Origin: Gigaspora rosea
Lineage: Eukaryota; Glomeromycota; Glomeromycetes; Diversisporales; Gigasporaceae
DNA: 64,000 bases
Reading direction: 5' to 3'
NCBI GenBank assembly: GCA_003550325.1
Contig: QKWP01000109.1
Location: 193,362 to 257,361, forward strand
Shown here one piece after another: positions 11,460-23,364 of this stretch. Under the pieces are notes generated by a model that made no database searches, was not told the origin of the DNA, and saw nothing but the letters and a program-made list of their open reading frames with translations. Positions within the stretch are counted from its first letter, which is position 1. Every line of letters starts with the position of its first letter. The position numbers and the translations under genes were made by a program.

Positions 11460-12929
11460 TCACTTCATAATATTGTACCGGATTAAAGGGGTTGAGAATT
11501 GAATAGATATTTACACGGTCTAGAATATTTACATTGTAAAAAGTTGTGCGGAAACCGAAATAAGCAAAAAATTAAAAGAACTAATAACCCAATATAAGCA
11601 CGGAATAGTGCCGGATGAGAACGAAAAAATAATAATGAAGCGAAATCTTAATAGGCAACGAGAAACAAAAAGATAAATAATAATGAGTCTATTCTATTTG
11701 TAATTTGTGAGAAGTCATGAAAACGAAAGTTTATAGTCAATGATTTTTGAAAGACACTCAACAAGTTATTAATTTAAAAAATGTGAGGAATTTGAGAAAT
11801 TGATTATAATAGGCACTGAATAGTGATTTCCAAATAATAATTGCGCTAGGATGAGTTAAAAAAAAAAAAAAAACTAGTTTATGTGTATTTCTAGCAAGCC
11901 ACAAATAAAACCAGTTTATGCTCCAAAATACTGATAGTCAATCCCATTTTACTATTTATTATTTCCTTTTGTAGTAGTCCATTTATTGGGGCTTCTATCA
12001 TTTTTTACATGGGCGGGCTTCTTCATGAGATCTTAATGGTCTTGGGGCGGTTTTCTCAGTCTTAATCGCGTTGTCAAGGTATGTGACACAGAAAATTCGT
12101 GGAACAGGCTTTACCTCTAACACTGCGCATTATTAGAGATGGGTTTCATGCGTGCGCATGATTCCTCAATCATGCGCATGAAAGCGCATTAATGTGCATG
12201 TTTCCGAATCATGCTCATTTTATCCCATCAAAATTTTATATAGAAAAATTAAATATAAAATAAGTATAATTAAACATTCTAATCTATATACTTCAATTCT
12301 GGATCTGTTCGCTTTAACATTTTTGATTGGTCGTATCCGAAAAATGTGTCCTAAATGTAGGAAAACTAACAGAAATACGTAAGATGATTATAACTATTAT
12401 CATGGTCGATTAATTATTATAACAATCGAGTAATTATTATATTATTTTTAATGTCCTTATTAACGCGCTTAAACAACACAAAATTGTGAACATAAATTTC
12501 CAAATTTACTTTTGTTGTTTGATTGCTTAATATTTACAAACTATTTTGGGCACGAATTTGAAAACGTTTTGTATAATGGTCTCAAGTTAAAAAATAAGTG
12601 CAAGTGCAAGAACAAGTGCAAGAACATGAAAAATGCTCCGCTATAGATAAAACATATGATTAATAAAAATAATGAATATATTAGCGAATATTAATAAAAA
12701 GTTACGTTCAACCAAATATTTAGATGATTAATTTCTAGAATTTTTTTGTCGGAATTTTTGCTGCCCAGATTATCTGGTAATCAACTAATTTTCTCAGTGA
12801 CTCGTAGTTTTATGTCCAATAAAATTACGGTTATGTTCAAAAGGTGAACAATGTATTAAAACTAATATAGCAATATAAGGTTTTCCCTTTGCAACACTTA
12901 TTTTAAAAATTGGCATTCACCAATAAAAC

Positions 12930-13340
12930 TAAGCTGCATATAATCTGTTATTGGAGTAATGAGCTTTGTAATAAACTTTTTATAGTTAGCTTATACTAAT
13001 GCAAGTTAACCCACTATTTTTTGCAATTACTGGTATAGCGAACAAATTTTGTAATAGAATTTTTTATAAAAACTCATGATAAAAATCACAATAATTCTAA
13101 TAAAAACTGGCTCAACCATACTGAAATAGAGTGTGAATTCTGTGGCAGAATTTTATAATAAAATAATTTTAATGCAAACTAACTCAATCTTAACCATATA
13201 CTGTAGTTAATAGAATATTATGTTCAGTAACAGAATTTTTTTGTGACGATTCAATGCAAACTAACTCAGCATTATGAATATTATATTATACGAATTTACA
13301 GATTTTAACTAAGATTCTAAAATTTTATACAAAATTCCCG
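12930..13340 (-). repeat. Block of the roughly 93-bp satellite family (reverse orientation)
   Basis: Read on the minus strand it has the same recurrent elements as 48740-49320: GTTAGTTTGCATT, then ATTGTGATTTTTATCATGAG, then TTTTTATAAAAAATTCT and a CAGTAAT segment. About four to five divergent units fit. It lies inside the 3.3-kb hAT-like element. Confidence 0.65.
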
Positions 13341-13349
13341 TGGCAGAGC

Positions 13350-14420
13350 CAGTGTTGGAAATCTTATGTTCTCATGTTCTCATGAGAACATCACTTTTAA
13401 TTTGAGAACATTTACAAAATTTAAGATGTTCTCTATTAAATTTTTTTTGAGAACATCAAGTTTGAAAAATATGTTCTCTATGTAAATATATAAAGTAATA
13501 AAAATTATTTTTATTAATATAGCAGTTTAAAAGAATTAAGTTTATATAAATATTTATTGTTAGTTAGTTTAAATATCGAACAAATTAGTTGTTCTTGAAT
13601 TACAGAAAAATTTTGGATAATATAGTTTATTGGTTTATCCATTGGTGCAATATAAATTTTGTTATATAAACTTTGATATACATATAATACTATAATATAA
13701 TTAATTATATTAATATTTAATATAAATTTTCAAAGAGTTAAATTACTATAATGATTATGTAAATTATTACAAGAAAATTACTTAATACTTAACAAATCTT
13801 TAGTTATTATGATTTTAAATTTTAGTTCTATGTTTTAAAATTTTATATTAAGAAATTTTTTAAATCTATAAATTCACCAAATTTACTATAGTAAAGAAGA
13901 ACTATATATATATGTATTTAAATATTTAAAAAATGTTAATAGCTTATTAAAACTAAATACAAGCTGGATCAAACCAATAGTATCTCCAACATTATATAAA
14001 AAGCCTTAAATAGTAAATTGTTTTCTAAAAAAATATATAAAGTCAAAGTTTATTTTTATGAATAACTTAGCTCACTTTATATATTTTGGTTAAATAAATT
14101 ATTATTAATAATTTTTAAAAATATTAATTAAAAATAAAAATTAAAATAACTAAAAGAAGTATAAAAGTATAAGTATGAAAGAGAGAATGAGAATAAGAAA
14201 ATGAATATAAGAAAGAGAGAGTGAGTGTGAGCAAAAGAAAGAGAGAGAGAGAGGAAGAAAGATAATGAGAAAGATAAAAGAAAGAAAAAGAAAGGAAGAA
14301 AGAGAAAGAGTGAAAAAATTTTTTTTCTATTTGAGAACATAAAAAAATTTTTGAGAACATTAAATTAAATAATTATGTTCTCACGAGAACATAAATTTCA
14401 AAACAGATTTCCAACACTGG
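13350..14420. mobile_element. Non-autonomous hAT-like element, TGTTCTC repeat family
   Basis: Terminal repeats are CAGTGTTGGAAATC at both ends. They are flanked by a perfect 8-bp duplication GGCAGAGC (13342-13349 and 14421-14428). Clusters of GAGAACAT/ATGTTCTC occur near both ends. The interior is AT-rich with a long GA tract and no transposase. It is nested inside the element 12134-15469, so it is the younger insertion. Relatives: 57567-58384 and 4144-4369. Confidence 0.88.
14156..14320. repeat. Polypurine (GA/A-rich) tract
   Basis: About 165 bases are nearly all A and G, with GAAAGAGAGA-type units. Open frames on the other strand here are only Phe/Ser/Leu runs produced by this composition and are not genes. 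Confidence 0.8.
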
Positions 14421-14559
14421 GCAGAGCCACAGGTCAGGTGTCAAATTATATAAGATAAGCAAAATGAAGTTTACAATTAGCTAATTTGTAAAAATTTATA
14501 TATATAGGAAAAATCTGATTAAGAATCAATATGTAGTATCTTTATTTAGATATATTATC

Positions 14560-15290
14560 AATAATAAAGATAAAAATTAAAATAAAAAGATCTTCTGCAA
14601 CTCTATCTGCTGATCACTAGTACCAACAATTACGCTAACACTTCAGAAGTAAAGCCCAAAAGAAGCAGTAGAAAACCAAAGAAAACAAGCAACCTGGCAG
14701 CTATTATTTAGAGATACAGTTAACTGTCACTCACCACTGGCACTTGTCATTTAGAGGTAAAGTTCATAAACTACCTGCTGACAAGCTTAGAGTTTATCAC
14801 TCACCAGACACGAGAAGTATTTGGCAGCTCTCTGAGGAACTTTAGACTATATGGGAAGAACCACTGTCTTTACTATGGCTACTAGTGAAATTTTGGTGTC
14901 CTTGGTTCATAAAGAATTTTCAAAAAGTGGGCTTTTTGGTGTACCCCCTCCAAAAGATCAGCAGTGTTTACTGCGTCCAAAAAAGGAAAGGCACCTACCA
15001 TATTGGATTAATCGTTTTGAGTGGCTTGGAAACAAGTAACATGGAAAGACAGATGACTAATGGAGAAACCACTGGATAAAGATTCTAGAAGCTCTAAATC
15101 AGGCAGTCCAGATCATATGACTGCCTTCTGTTTAACATACTGTGGCCTGGGCCGTTAGTCGGAACAGGGTTATTGATATTAACAATTTTTACTTTAAAAA
15201 GTCTGATGGGTTTATTCGTATTCCTGTTCAGGTAACTTTGGGCCTCGGGTAAAGATTGATGATAGCGGAAGGCCATCATGAAGTCTGAAC
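14560..15290. other. Higher-G+C segment without assigned gene
   Basis: Base composition is clearly less AT-rich than the flanks. An ATG-led open frame of 62 codons on the plus strand (14851-15039) looks protein-like but matches no family I know. It may be a remnant of transposase or captured host sequence in the surrounding hAT-like element. Confidence 0.3.
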
Positions 15291-15660
15291 TTTTTTTTTC
15301 TCATAGAGTAGTAATATTATTCTCTTCCGTAATTAACTCATAATATGAATAAAAAGTAAGGTCTTGCTTATAAAACGGTAAAAAAAAAAGAGAAAAATTA
15401 AAATAAATTTTTTTTATCATGCAGTATCATGCGCATTTTATTATAAAATACGCATTTTTCCCATCTCTATGCATTATATGTGGCATACTATAATTTATCA
15501 AAAAGATAGCTGCGTGACATCATCACGCAAAACCAGAAACGGAAGGCATTGATCATGGTTAGATTTGAATGTTTAATATGATAAATAAACATACAGTTTA
15601 TTATTAACTCAATTAGCCATATAAGAGAAGGAAATTCAATCATTCTTTGTCATTTTAGTA

Positions 15661-15898
15661 ATAATTGTGACAGCTTATGCTGAAATCGGCTTATGCTAAA
15701 AATTTAGGTTATTTTATTATGAAATTATAAAATTTTAGAGGGCTTTTTCAGGGGTATTGATTTATATAGTTTGGTTAGGGTTTAGGGTTAGGGTTATTAA
15801 TAAAAGAGTATATGTGGATTTTAGTAGGTATTATAGATTTAAATAGAGACCCGGATTTCAGCATAAGCCAATTTTAGCATAAGCCGCTACAATAATTA
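15661..15898. repeat. Inverted-repeat element (MITE) with telomere-like core
   Basis: Each end has two copies of GGCTTATGCTnAAAT in opposite orientation: AGCTTATGCTGAAATCGGC on the left, and GGCTTATGCTAAAATTGGC on the right read inward. Ends start ATTGT. The core near 15773-15800 is TTAGGGTTTAGGGTTAGGG. No coding content. Confidence 0.65.
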
Positions 15899-16452
15899 TT
15901 TATTATATAGCGTTAGCAAGCCTTATCAATATAGGTTAGTTTTTTTGATTTATTTTTTATGCGTCGATGTGCAATAACATGATTGTATATATTGTACGTT
16001 GAAATCGAATTTTTGTGGCCTCCAAAACAACTTATGCTGCAACAAAATTCTAAACTAAGTTTCAAATTCTACTTAATAAGTGCGAGAGGATTATATTTTG
16101 TATTAAACAGTTGAAGATCCATCAAATACAACTATTAGAACATTTAATTTAAAATTTAAATCTATAGTATTTACTAATTAATTTTATTGTATTCGAATCA
16201 AATTAGGTGTTAACGATAAGTATAAAGAGCTATTATAGGAATTAAAATAAGTGAATCAAATCCATGAATATTTACATTTTACTGCCGATTTAGAAGATAA
16301 ATATAGAGCGCATTTTTAAACCCAAGTATCTAAACTAAGCAATTTAAATTCATGAATATTTACTAATCAATTTCTTTTATTTGGGCTAAATTTGGCACTA
16401 AGTATAAAGAACATCAATTAATGTCGGAATTCTGGGACTACATACTGTACCC

Positions 16453-16490
16453 AGGGTATTATTCAAGAACTTCAATTTTAAAATTGAATA
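16453..16490. repeat. Short perfect hairpin
   Basis: GGTATTATTCAA and TTGAATAATACC are inverted 12-bp arms; the loop contains AATTTTAAAATT. No terminator or promoter context is evident. Confidence 0.5.
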
Positions 16491-16662
16491 ATACCAGATA
16501 CTATTCATAAATCCAGCAATCTCATGGGCGAAGAAGAGGGTACTTTATGTAGTAAGGTACTATTTTTGTGGATAATCTATTTTTAGATTATCCTTCTTTC
16601 GCGGATGGATCATCAATTAAATCAAAAATATTTTTATCACAAGCAATAAATTCAATTCAGTG

Positions 16663-17027
16663 TTAGGCCACGCAAAGTTAAATTTTCGTTTTGCATTACC
16701 CGCTGACCCATTTTTTCAATTTTTCCATTTTTTTTTAAGTCCCAATTATTCCAATTATTCTATTTTTGTTATTTAATTTTTCTCCATAAATTATTCGATG
16801 GAGACATTAGCTTTCCGAAATTATCCGACAGGGTCGATAGAAAATCTGACTTTTAACTCCCAATTTTCTGATTCCATGTTATGCAAAGCGTGAAATTAAC
16901 TTTATGCGGCCTTAGATGCAACATAAGGCTATTAATTTATAATAGATTAAAAAAAAAACTGACCGACCGACCGGAAATTTTGAAACTCATGTCATGCAAA
17001 ATGAAAAATTAAATTTGTGTGGCCTAA
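16663..17027. mobile_element. TIR element, GGCCACGCAAAG family, copy 1
   Basis: The left end is TTAGGCCACGCAAAGTTAAA and the right end read inward is TTAGGCCACACAAATTTAAT. TTTTGCATTAC-type repeats lie inside both ends. The ends read as TA duplications if the element starts at GGCC. Sister copies are at 28544, 30368 and 31950; a left-end fragment is at 57167. No coding content. Confidence 0.75.
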
Positions 17028-17346
17028 ATGGTAAAAATAATTTTGTAATTGTAAATATAGAAAAAATAACTATAGAGGTTTGACTATATTAATTATTTTT
17101 ATAGTTTTAGATACAGTCGCACTCCTAAGCGCATGCTCTCGGAACCGGGTATAAGTATGCAGAGGGGTATGCATTTATAGAATTAACTTAGCTGATAAAA
17201 GTGAAGTCAAACACGTGATCAACACTTTAACGCCTTTTACCCAAAAATGAGCTAACCCATGATCGATAATGGTCGCTACATAGTAAAGTCCAAAGTTTAT
17301 TATGTAAATCGATTATAATCGCTTATGTAAACTTGTTCAGAAGATT

Positions 17347-18082
17347 TTTTTTTTTTTGTACATTTACCAGGCATTATCTCCTGAGATGCCAAGTAGGCGT
17401 ACTTTATTATATTTAACCATTTAATTACGGCTATGATCAGCCTTAGTACATGATTTTTATCCTATTTTATTTTTACTACTTTTATAGGCTGTCTGTACCT
17501 CACTTATTCCATACTCGGTCTTCCTGGATACACCCCTCATTTTTACCATGCCCGTCCGGCGGTGTTGTCGGTTTAAGCTTCTTACGGTCTTCCTGGTGTT
17601 CAGCATCATGTCCAGTCCACAGAAATCTTTTCCCGAAGCCCCCACTCGGTACTAACATTCCGACGTCCTACTCGAAGCAGCCTTTAGTCCAGTCTCCGGT
17701 AGTCTGTTCCGGCGCCCCTAACCAGTACTTCCTTTCTGTTCTAACCTTCTCAAAGATACCGTACTAGCCTTCTCGAAGTTTCGGTCTTCCCTCCGTTTCA
17801 GGTGGGGGCAGGTCCTCCTGAGCTCAGATCCTGCAATTCCTTTCTTTTATTTGGTGGTACAACTTGCCTTTTTCATTCTTAAACCGGGCTCTCTCAATGT
17901 TACATCATTTGTTGACGGATTACGCCTTTTCTGGTTGTCCCTGACTCAGTGGCATGCCAGTGATTGCTGATTATTTCCAATCGTGGCCCTGGCAGAGTTT
18001 TTGTCACCCTTTGAACTTGAACCCGCGACCTTGCGATTGTGCCCCGGAGTGCTAACCACTGCACTATCGACCCAAGGGCTAG
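17347..18082 (-). mobile_element. Long tRNA-headed SINE (minus strand)
   Basis: On the minus strand the 5' end carries a tRNA-like head. The A box TAGTGCAGTGG matches TRGYNNARNNG fully, and GGTTCAAGTTC about 35 bases later matches the B box at 10 of 11. The body is much richer in G+C than the neighbourhood, and the 3' end is an A run (T run 17347-17357 on the plus strand). A perfect 14-bp duplication, TTGTTCAGAAGATT, flanks it (17333-17346 and 18083-18096), typical of LINE-driven insertion. No translation is proposed; the open frame across it is incidental. The 3' end shares GTACGCCTA...GGC...AGG with 21793-21842 and 28155-28195. Confidence 0.85.
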
Positions 18083-18594
18083 TTGTTCAGAAGATTAAAA
18101 TACACATACTATGAAATTTTTATTAATATTGGAGAAGTTTTTATTATTTGGGTTTTAATTTTTACGTTCAACGAAAAAATTAAAATTTTTTAAAAAATAG
18201 ATTCGTTGAACTTAAAAATTAAAATCAAATAATAAAAAGTATTCTGATTTTGATAGTATAACCCTATGCGTTGACGATAGTCACGCTAGGGTTATTATCA
18301 CGAGGATAACCTGATTCGTGGCTTATATGAAATTGAGGCTTATATGAAAAAGGTAATTGCATATAATTGTATGCAATGGAGATTATAGATATGCATGTGA
18401 TAGAGATTATAGATACGTATGCATGCAGCAGAGGTTATAAAGTTACATGTGGGAGTAAATGGTGAATTTTAGTGCTTTTCTACTTCGCTTGTCTTGTCAC
18501 TTGTTCTCTTTGATGCCCAATTATAATCTGGCTCCCTCCCTCCCGCCCTCTCTCATTCATTGCACCTATCACCCTGCTTGTTGTTATGTATAGT

Positions 18595-19268
18595 GAGTTA
18601 AAGGCGCCGCACCATAGTGTGGGCTCGAACTCGCTATTTTATGTTGTCATGGTACTGAGTTGAAGGCGCCGCACCATAGCGTGGGCTTGAACTCGCTATT
18701 TTATATTGTCATGTGTACTGAGTTGAAGGCGCCGCACCACAGCGTGGGCTCGAACTCGCTATTGTATGTTATAATGTGTAATGAGTTGAAGGCGCCCATC
18801 ATAGCGTGGGCTCGAACTCACTTTTATAAAATTGATACTGCCGAAAAAAAAAAAAAAAGAGGGTTTATGAAAGTAGAAGGCGCCACACTATTGCGTTGGC
18901 TCGTACTTTCGATCTTCATTCATGAAAAAAAAAAAAAAACGGAAAGTTTTGAAAGTAGAAGGCGCCACACCATAGCGTTAGCTCGTACTTTCGATCTTCA
19001 TTCATGCAAAAAAAAAAGGAAAAAAAAAAGAGATGAGAGGAAAAAATTTATTTTTGAAAGTAGAAGGCGCCAACCATAGCGTTGGCTCGTACTTTCGATC
19101 TTCATGCAAAAAAAAAAAAAAAAAAAAAAAGAAGGAAAAATTATTATTTTTTGAAAGTAGAAGGCGCTAACCATAGCGTTGGCTCGTACTTTCGATCTTT
19201 ATTCATGAAAAAAAAAAAGGTTTTTTGAAAGTAGAAGGTGCCATAGCATAGCGTTGGCTCGTACTTTC
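18595..19268. repeat. Tandem array of nine hairpin units in two sequence types
   Basis: Units start at 18595, 18657, 18720, 18783 (type 1, spacing 62-63) and at 18869, 18951, 19056, 19153, 19227 (type 2, spacing 74-105 with A runs of up to about 22 between them). Each unit is a 37-42 base inverted repeat around a CATAGC-type loop. Outer arms are GAGTT/AACTC in type 1 and GAAAGTA/TACTTTC in type 2; inner arms are CAC/GTG and AAC/GTT. On the minus strand type 1 contains AGTTCGAGCCC, close to a Pol III B box, and T runs separate the units. It is not a CRISPR array: there are no constant repeats with unique equal-length spacers. Function unknown. Confidence 0.8.
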
Positions 19269-19399
19269 GATCCTCTTTCATGCTTCGTCACGTGAACATA
19301 AATTGTGTACATAAAATTGTAAACAAAATTGTGAGCACAATATGCAATAGCAGAAGAGAACGTAGTGAGGTGGAGCACTACTCCCATAATGTAACTTCA

Positions 19400-20134
19400 T
19401 ATCGTCTAATAAAGAAAGTGTTTAATATGAAATCCGAGCGAGAATAATATATGTATTTGATCTTCCAAACAAGTTTACTTAAGCGATAATATGATTTACA
19501 TAGCAAAATTTAGACTTTGCTATGTAACAACTATTTGCGATTAGCCAAAAATCGAAAATAAAAAAATCCAGTATTATTATTGGCTAGTTTTAAAATTAAT
19601 CACGTGCATGCATTTATGTATATGAATGGAATTCCAAAATCTTAGAATATGGAGGGTGACTAAGTCCAAAGCTCGGGACCGAGCTATAGTTTATATATAG
19701 AGAGGGTTTGCACTTAGGGGGTGCGACTGTATAATAATTATTTAAATTAATATTTAAATTTATTATAAAAAGATTATAAATGAAATAATAAACTCCATTA
19801 TTATTTATATTGGATAAATTAACTTGAATAGTGATTTTGAAAAAGTATTATGAATTCATAGCAAATAGTAATAATAATAAACGAAATTTATAATCAATTA
19901 ACAACATTAAAATTATAAATAATAGTAATCATTCTTTAAAGTGAAAATACCTATTACCAATATTTAAAGGTAAAGTTTTTGCAAAAGATGTTTATTATCG
20001 TACTAAATTAAAAAAGTCTTAAAGTTGAGCAAGAGTAAATTATTATTTAAAAAGAAATAGCTGAAATAAAAAGTTATGAAATAGAACAAAAATTAAAGAA
20101 AAAAACTTGAGTAGAAAAAGGAAAAGTTCAGACA
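19400..20134. other. AT-rich intergenic stretch, no supported gene
   Basis: Runs of A/T-rich sequence without coding signal; several short ATTATTATAAA-like repeats only. Confidence 0.4.
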
Positions 20135-20370
20135 ATTAATTTTCAGACAATTAATTTACAGAAATTTACAGATAAGTTCATTTTGTAGATGTATATTCAA
20201 TAGACAGACAAGCTGTTATAAACCGCACTAAACTTAACTTTAATATTAAGTCTAATCCTAACGATAATGACTAGAATTATTTTGTCTACGAAATGAGCTG
20301 TCAGTAAATTAATGCTAGTATTATATACTGTCTACGAAATGAACTTATCAGTAAATTAATCGTTTGCAAA
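20135..20370. repeat. Inverted-repeat element
   Basis: The left end CAGACAATTAATTTACAGA...GATAAGTTCATTTTGTAGA faces the right end, where CTACGAAATGAACTTATCAG and a second copy, CTACGAAATGAGCTGTCAG, occur. Related sequence lies near 54855-54965 (ACGAAATGAAC...AATTATCTGCAAAA...AAAGTGACTG). Confidence 0.5.
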
Positions 20371-21792
20371 ACCGACTTATCGGTGAAATAGGGTGCCTTT
20401 GAAGTGATTATCGGTGAGTTGACTGGAACCGGTCAAGGATCAATATCGTTACAATACCATAATTTATTAATTTTACCCCATGATGGAGACACGGGTTTCT
20501 TCTATTTATAAAGTTCATTCATTGCATTCATGGTGTTGGTACAATGTTACACAGCTATCTTATTTAAGTATAATGAATACCCTTTACTTAGATAAAATTA
20601 GAATGGTAATACAGAAATAAATCAAACTATTATTACCAAACATTAAAGAATTATAATATTACATAATGATGACATGGTTTATTTTTTGAATGAATTATAT
20701 AAATCATACAAAATTTTTTTCTTTAAAGTTTGGTTTGACTTTACATATTACTGTAGTACAATTTCATACATTATAATGAATATAATTCATATAATTTCTT
20801 ATGACTATAAAAATATCGTATAGTGTGGACAAAGACTTTGCAATTTAGCCTATATATACGGTACTACAGTCGGAGGGAAATTATGGCTGGCGTTGGTGTA
20901 TAAGTTGCACTATATGAATATCGGCAAGGGAAGCAAGGGAATCCTGTCATCGATCGAGTTTTTACTGATTTAATATATATGCACTGTACATCAAGGAGCT
21001 ATTTTATATTCTAATTAAATTCCAAGTTCTAAATTATTAAATTACCCATATTTAGTACCCGATTCAATCCATTCTAGAACTCTAAAAATTGTAAAGATAT
21101 TATAATAGGGAGGCCATTTATTTAGTCCACGCTATACGGTGTTACAAATACGTAGTACTTAATTTGGAATGTTCTCCCGAAATGCATTTGTTTTATTTGT
21201 CTGTGTGACAAATTGCGAATCGCGGAATTCCCTTATGCCAAGAAATGAATTACATCTGATGTAAAACAAAATTTTAATAATAATACATCTTTTTTGTTTA
21301 TTTTAATATGAAATGTTCTTCTTACAGGTAAAATTTCATGATACGCATTGTTTACTTAGTATATGATCTAGTTTTCATAATAAAATTTTGCTTTATTACA
21401 GTATTACGATTTCTTTGTTTTTATCGTTAGCGTTAGCGATTGTTTATGTTATACGAAGATACGAAGATGCTGCAATTTTTATTGGTTCCGATCCATGACA
21501 TAAGGGTGCTCCGAGTCGATTGTATAATACCTAATTCCACTCTTTTGAAATGTGATTTTTCTTTTTTCCATTAATTTAACCTGCGTCTTCAATTATTTTC
21601 ATCGACATTTCGAAAGACATTTAGCATTAAATAGATCAGGTAAATAATAATTGAATATTGGTGTTGAAATTTGACTAGTGAATTGGAAATATTCGCATTA
21701 TTAAATTTCAAAAAAATGCTACAAATTGCTTGAAATTCGTGTTGATTCATTCCATTAGGTATGTTTGCGTTAGCATTTTGCTGTAAATGTAT

Positions 21793-21842
21793 TTTTTTTT
21801 TTTATTACACCTCCGCAGAGGACGCCATGTAGGCGTACTTTT
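21793..21842 (-). mobile_element. Severely 5'-truncated SINE 3' end
   Basis: Only about 35 bases of body plus a T run remain (an A tail on the minus strand). The body is GTACGCCTACATGGCGTCCT then CTGCGGAGG, the same 3' end motif as in 17347-18082 and 28155-28195. The 8-bp repeat AAATGTAT flanks it (21785-21792, 21843-21850), so it inserted as a truncated copy. Confidence 0.7.
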
Positions 21843-23186
21843 AAATGTATGTTTATACTAGCATATACTTTTAATTTTTTTTTAAATTTTATGATTTATA
21901 TGTAAATCTAAGCTAAATTACATGAAAATTCAATTATGAAATTTGATGATAATAAAAGTTATCGGATCAGATTCGATTGTCAAAATTTTATTTTATTTTT
22001 AGTATTGTTTGAAATAATAATCAAATGTTTCATTGAATGATATTACAGGATATTTTTCATGCGCTTAGATTAAAATGGGCTGATATTAATGAGGGTCGAT
22101 TGTATATAAATGATTTCATTAATGTTCATTAATATCCTCTAATCTGTCTTCAAATAAATAAAGGATGTATCATAACTCAACTGAAAATCAAGATCAAATA
22201 ATTGTCTGATTACTTGTTAATAACCTTAACATCTGTTCGAATCTAGTCAGCAGAAGGATTGGAAGGATAAAATATTAGAAATGCATCCTGAATTACTAGA
22301 TCATTATCTTAATCTCAGATTTGATGATTGCCAATTTCTTTTCACAATAAAACCAAATCTTACAAATTAAGATTGAACGAGCGATTTCATCTAATTGTCT
22401 ATTATTTTCGTAACCATCTTTAGATGGGTATTCTTGAAAATATTTGCGCCGTACGAGGAGAATCAGCACAGTATAAATCCTTAATAACGTTAATTTGTTT
22501 TTATAAAATCCTTGAGCATCATTTATTTGGTTTCGGAGACCGAAAGAAAATGAAAAAGAAAACTCTGCATTATTTTCTTTTAAAAAAGGGTGATTATATC
22601 AAATTACTTTTACATAACCGTTAGAATACTGTATATGTGAAACAGGTAATACTAAGTTACTTGCATACGGTTCTGAGTCTGTTTTTAATAGATTAATCTG
22701 TTCAAAAACCGATATGACTATCATTATGTGTAATTTTAATTCAGTTAATTTTTAGATTATAATTTCCATAGTAAAATGAAGTTTTTTAAATGAAATATCT
22801 CAATAAAATTCTACACCTTGAAATAATAGCTTGCGTAACTGATAAGTCAATGAAAATCGACCTAGTCTTACAGTGGTAAAGAGCGATGTGTACTTCATAA
22901 TAGTAATTAATCCATTTTCTATTGCATTTTCATTTTTGCAACATACCACCAAGCTTTACAACTTAACGCCAAATTTTTCGGATTTGTGACAAACTTGAAA
23001 TAATAAATTCTATGGCGGCTGAATGACTGTTAATATTCATATTGTTTACATAATCGCGAAAACAGATCATTTATAACTTTAGTATTTTTTATACTAATTA
23101 TCCAGGATATTCATTCTATTAAGTGTAAATTTATGCAGAGATATATTTAAATATTTATATATGGCGTGATATATTTGTAACTACGA

Positions 23187-23364
23187 TTACTGTAGCCATA
23201 TTTTACAAAAATTGGATTATAAAACCACTCTTCAGGTTTTAACAAAAAATACTCCTTGATAAATTTTGCTATAAAATATGATTTATCCTAATCCTTTACT
23301 CCCTAACCTAAACCTTACACTAACCCTAATCTTATACAACCACACTTAGTTACGGCTACAATAA
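23187..23364. repeat. Short inverted-repeat element with CCTAA-rich core
   Basis: The left end TTACTGTAGCCATATT faces TTATTGTAGCCGTAAC at the right end read inward. The core contains CCCTAACCTAAACC and ACTAACCCTAA, the reverse of the TTAGGG-like cores at 7250 and 15780. Confidence 0.5.

Larger units (their letters stand above)
12134..15469. mobile_element. 3.3-kb hAT-like element with a nested element
   Basis: The left end is TAGAGATGGGTTTCATGCG; the right end read inward is TAGAGATGGGAAAAATGCG. Flanks CGCATTAT (12126-12133) and TGCATTAT (15470-15477) match at 7 of 8, as expected of an 8-bp hAT duplication. Inside are GCGCATG subterminal repeats at both ends, a satellite block (about 12930-13340), a nested hAT-like element (13350-14420) and an unassigned segment of higher G+C (about 14560-15290). 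No transposase can be read, so the copy is non-autonomous or decayed. Confidence 0.75.

Noticed and set aside
14124..14360. Two overlapping membrane-protein-like frames on the minus strand
   Set aside because: They are translations of a GA-rich tract in two frames inside a transposon.
17450..17767. 105-codon open frame on the plus strand
   Set aside because: It lies antisense across the SINE body; higher G+C makes long frames likely by chance and there is no family signal.
18010..18082. Functional tRNA gene on the minus strand
   Set aside because: A and B boxes are present, but a cloverleaf with a proper acceptor stem is not seen. The segment is the head of an element with an A tail and target duplication.
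18660..19079. 139-codon protein with KAPHHSVGSNSL-type repeats
   Set aside because: It is a translation through the hairpin array and A runs; the nucleotide repeat explains it.
18595..19268. CRISPR array
   Set aside because: Units are themselves hairpins with variable spacing and A-rich spacers, no constant repeat with unique spacers, and the organism is eukaryotic.
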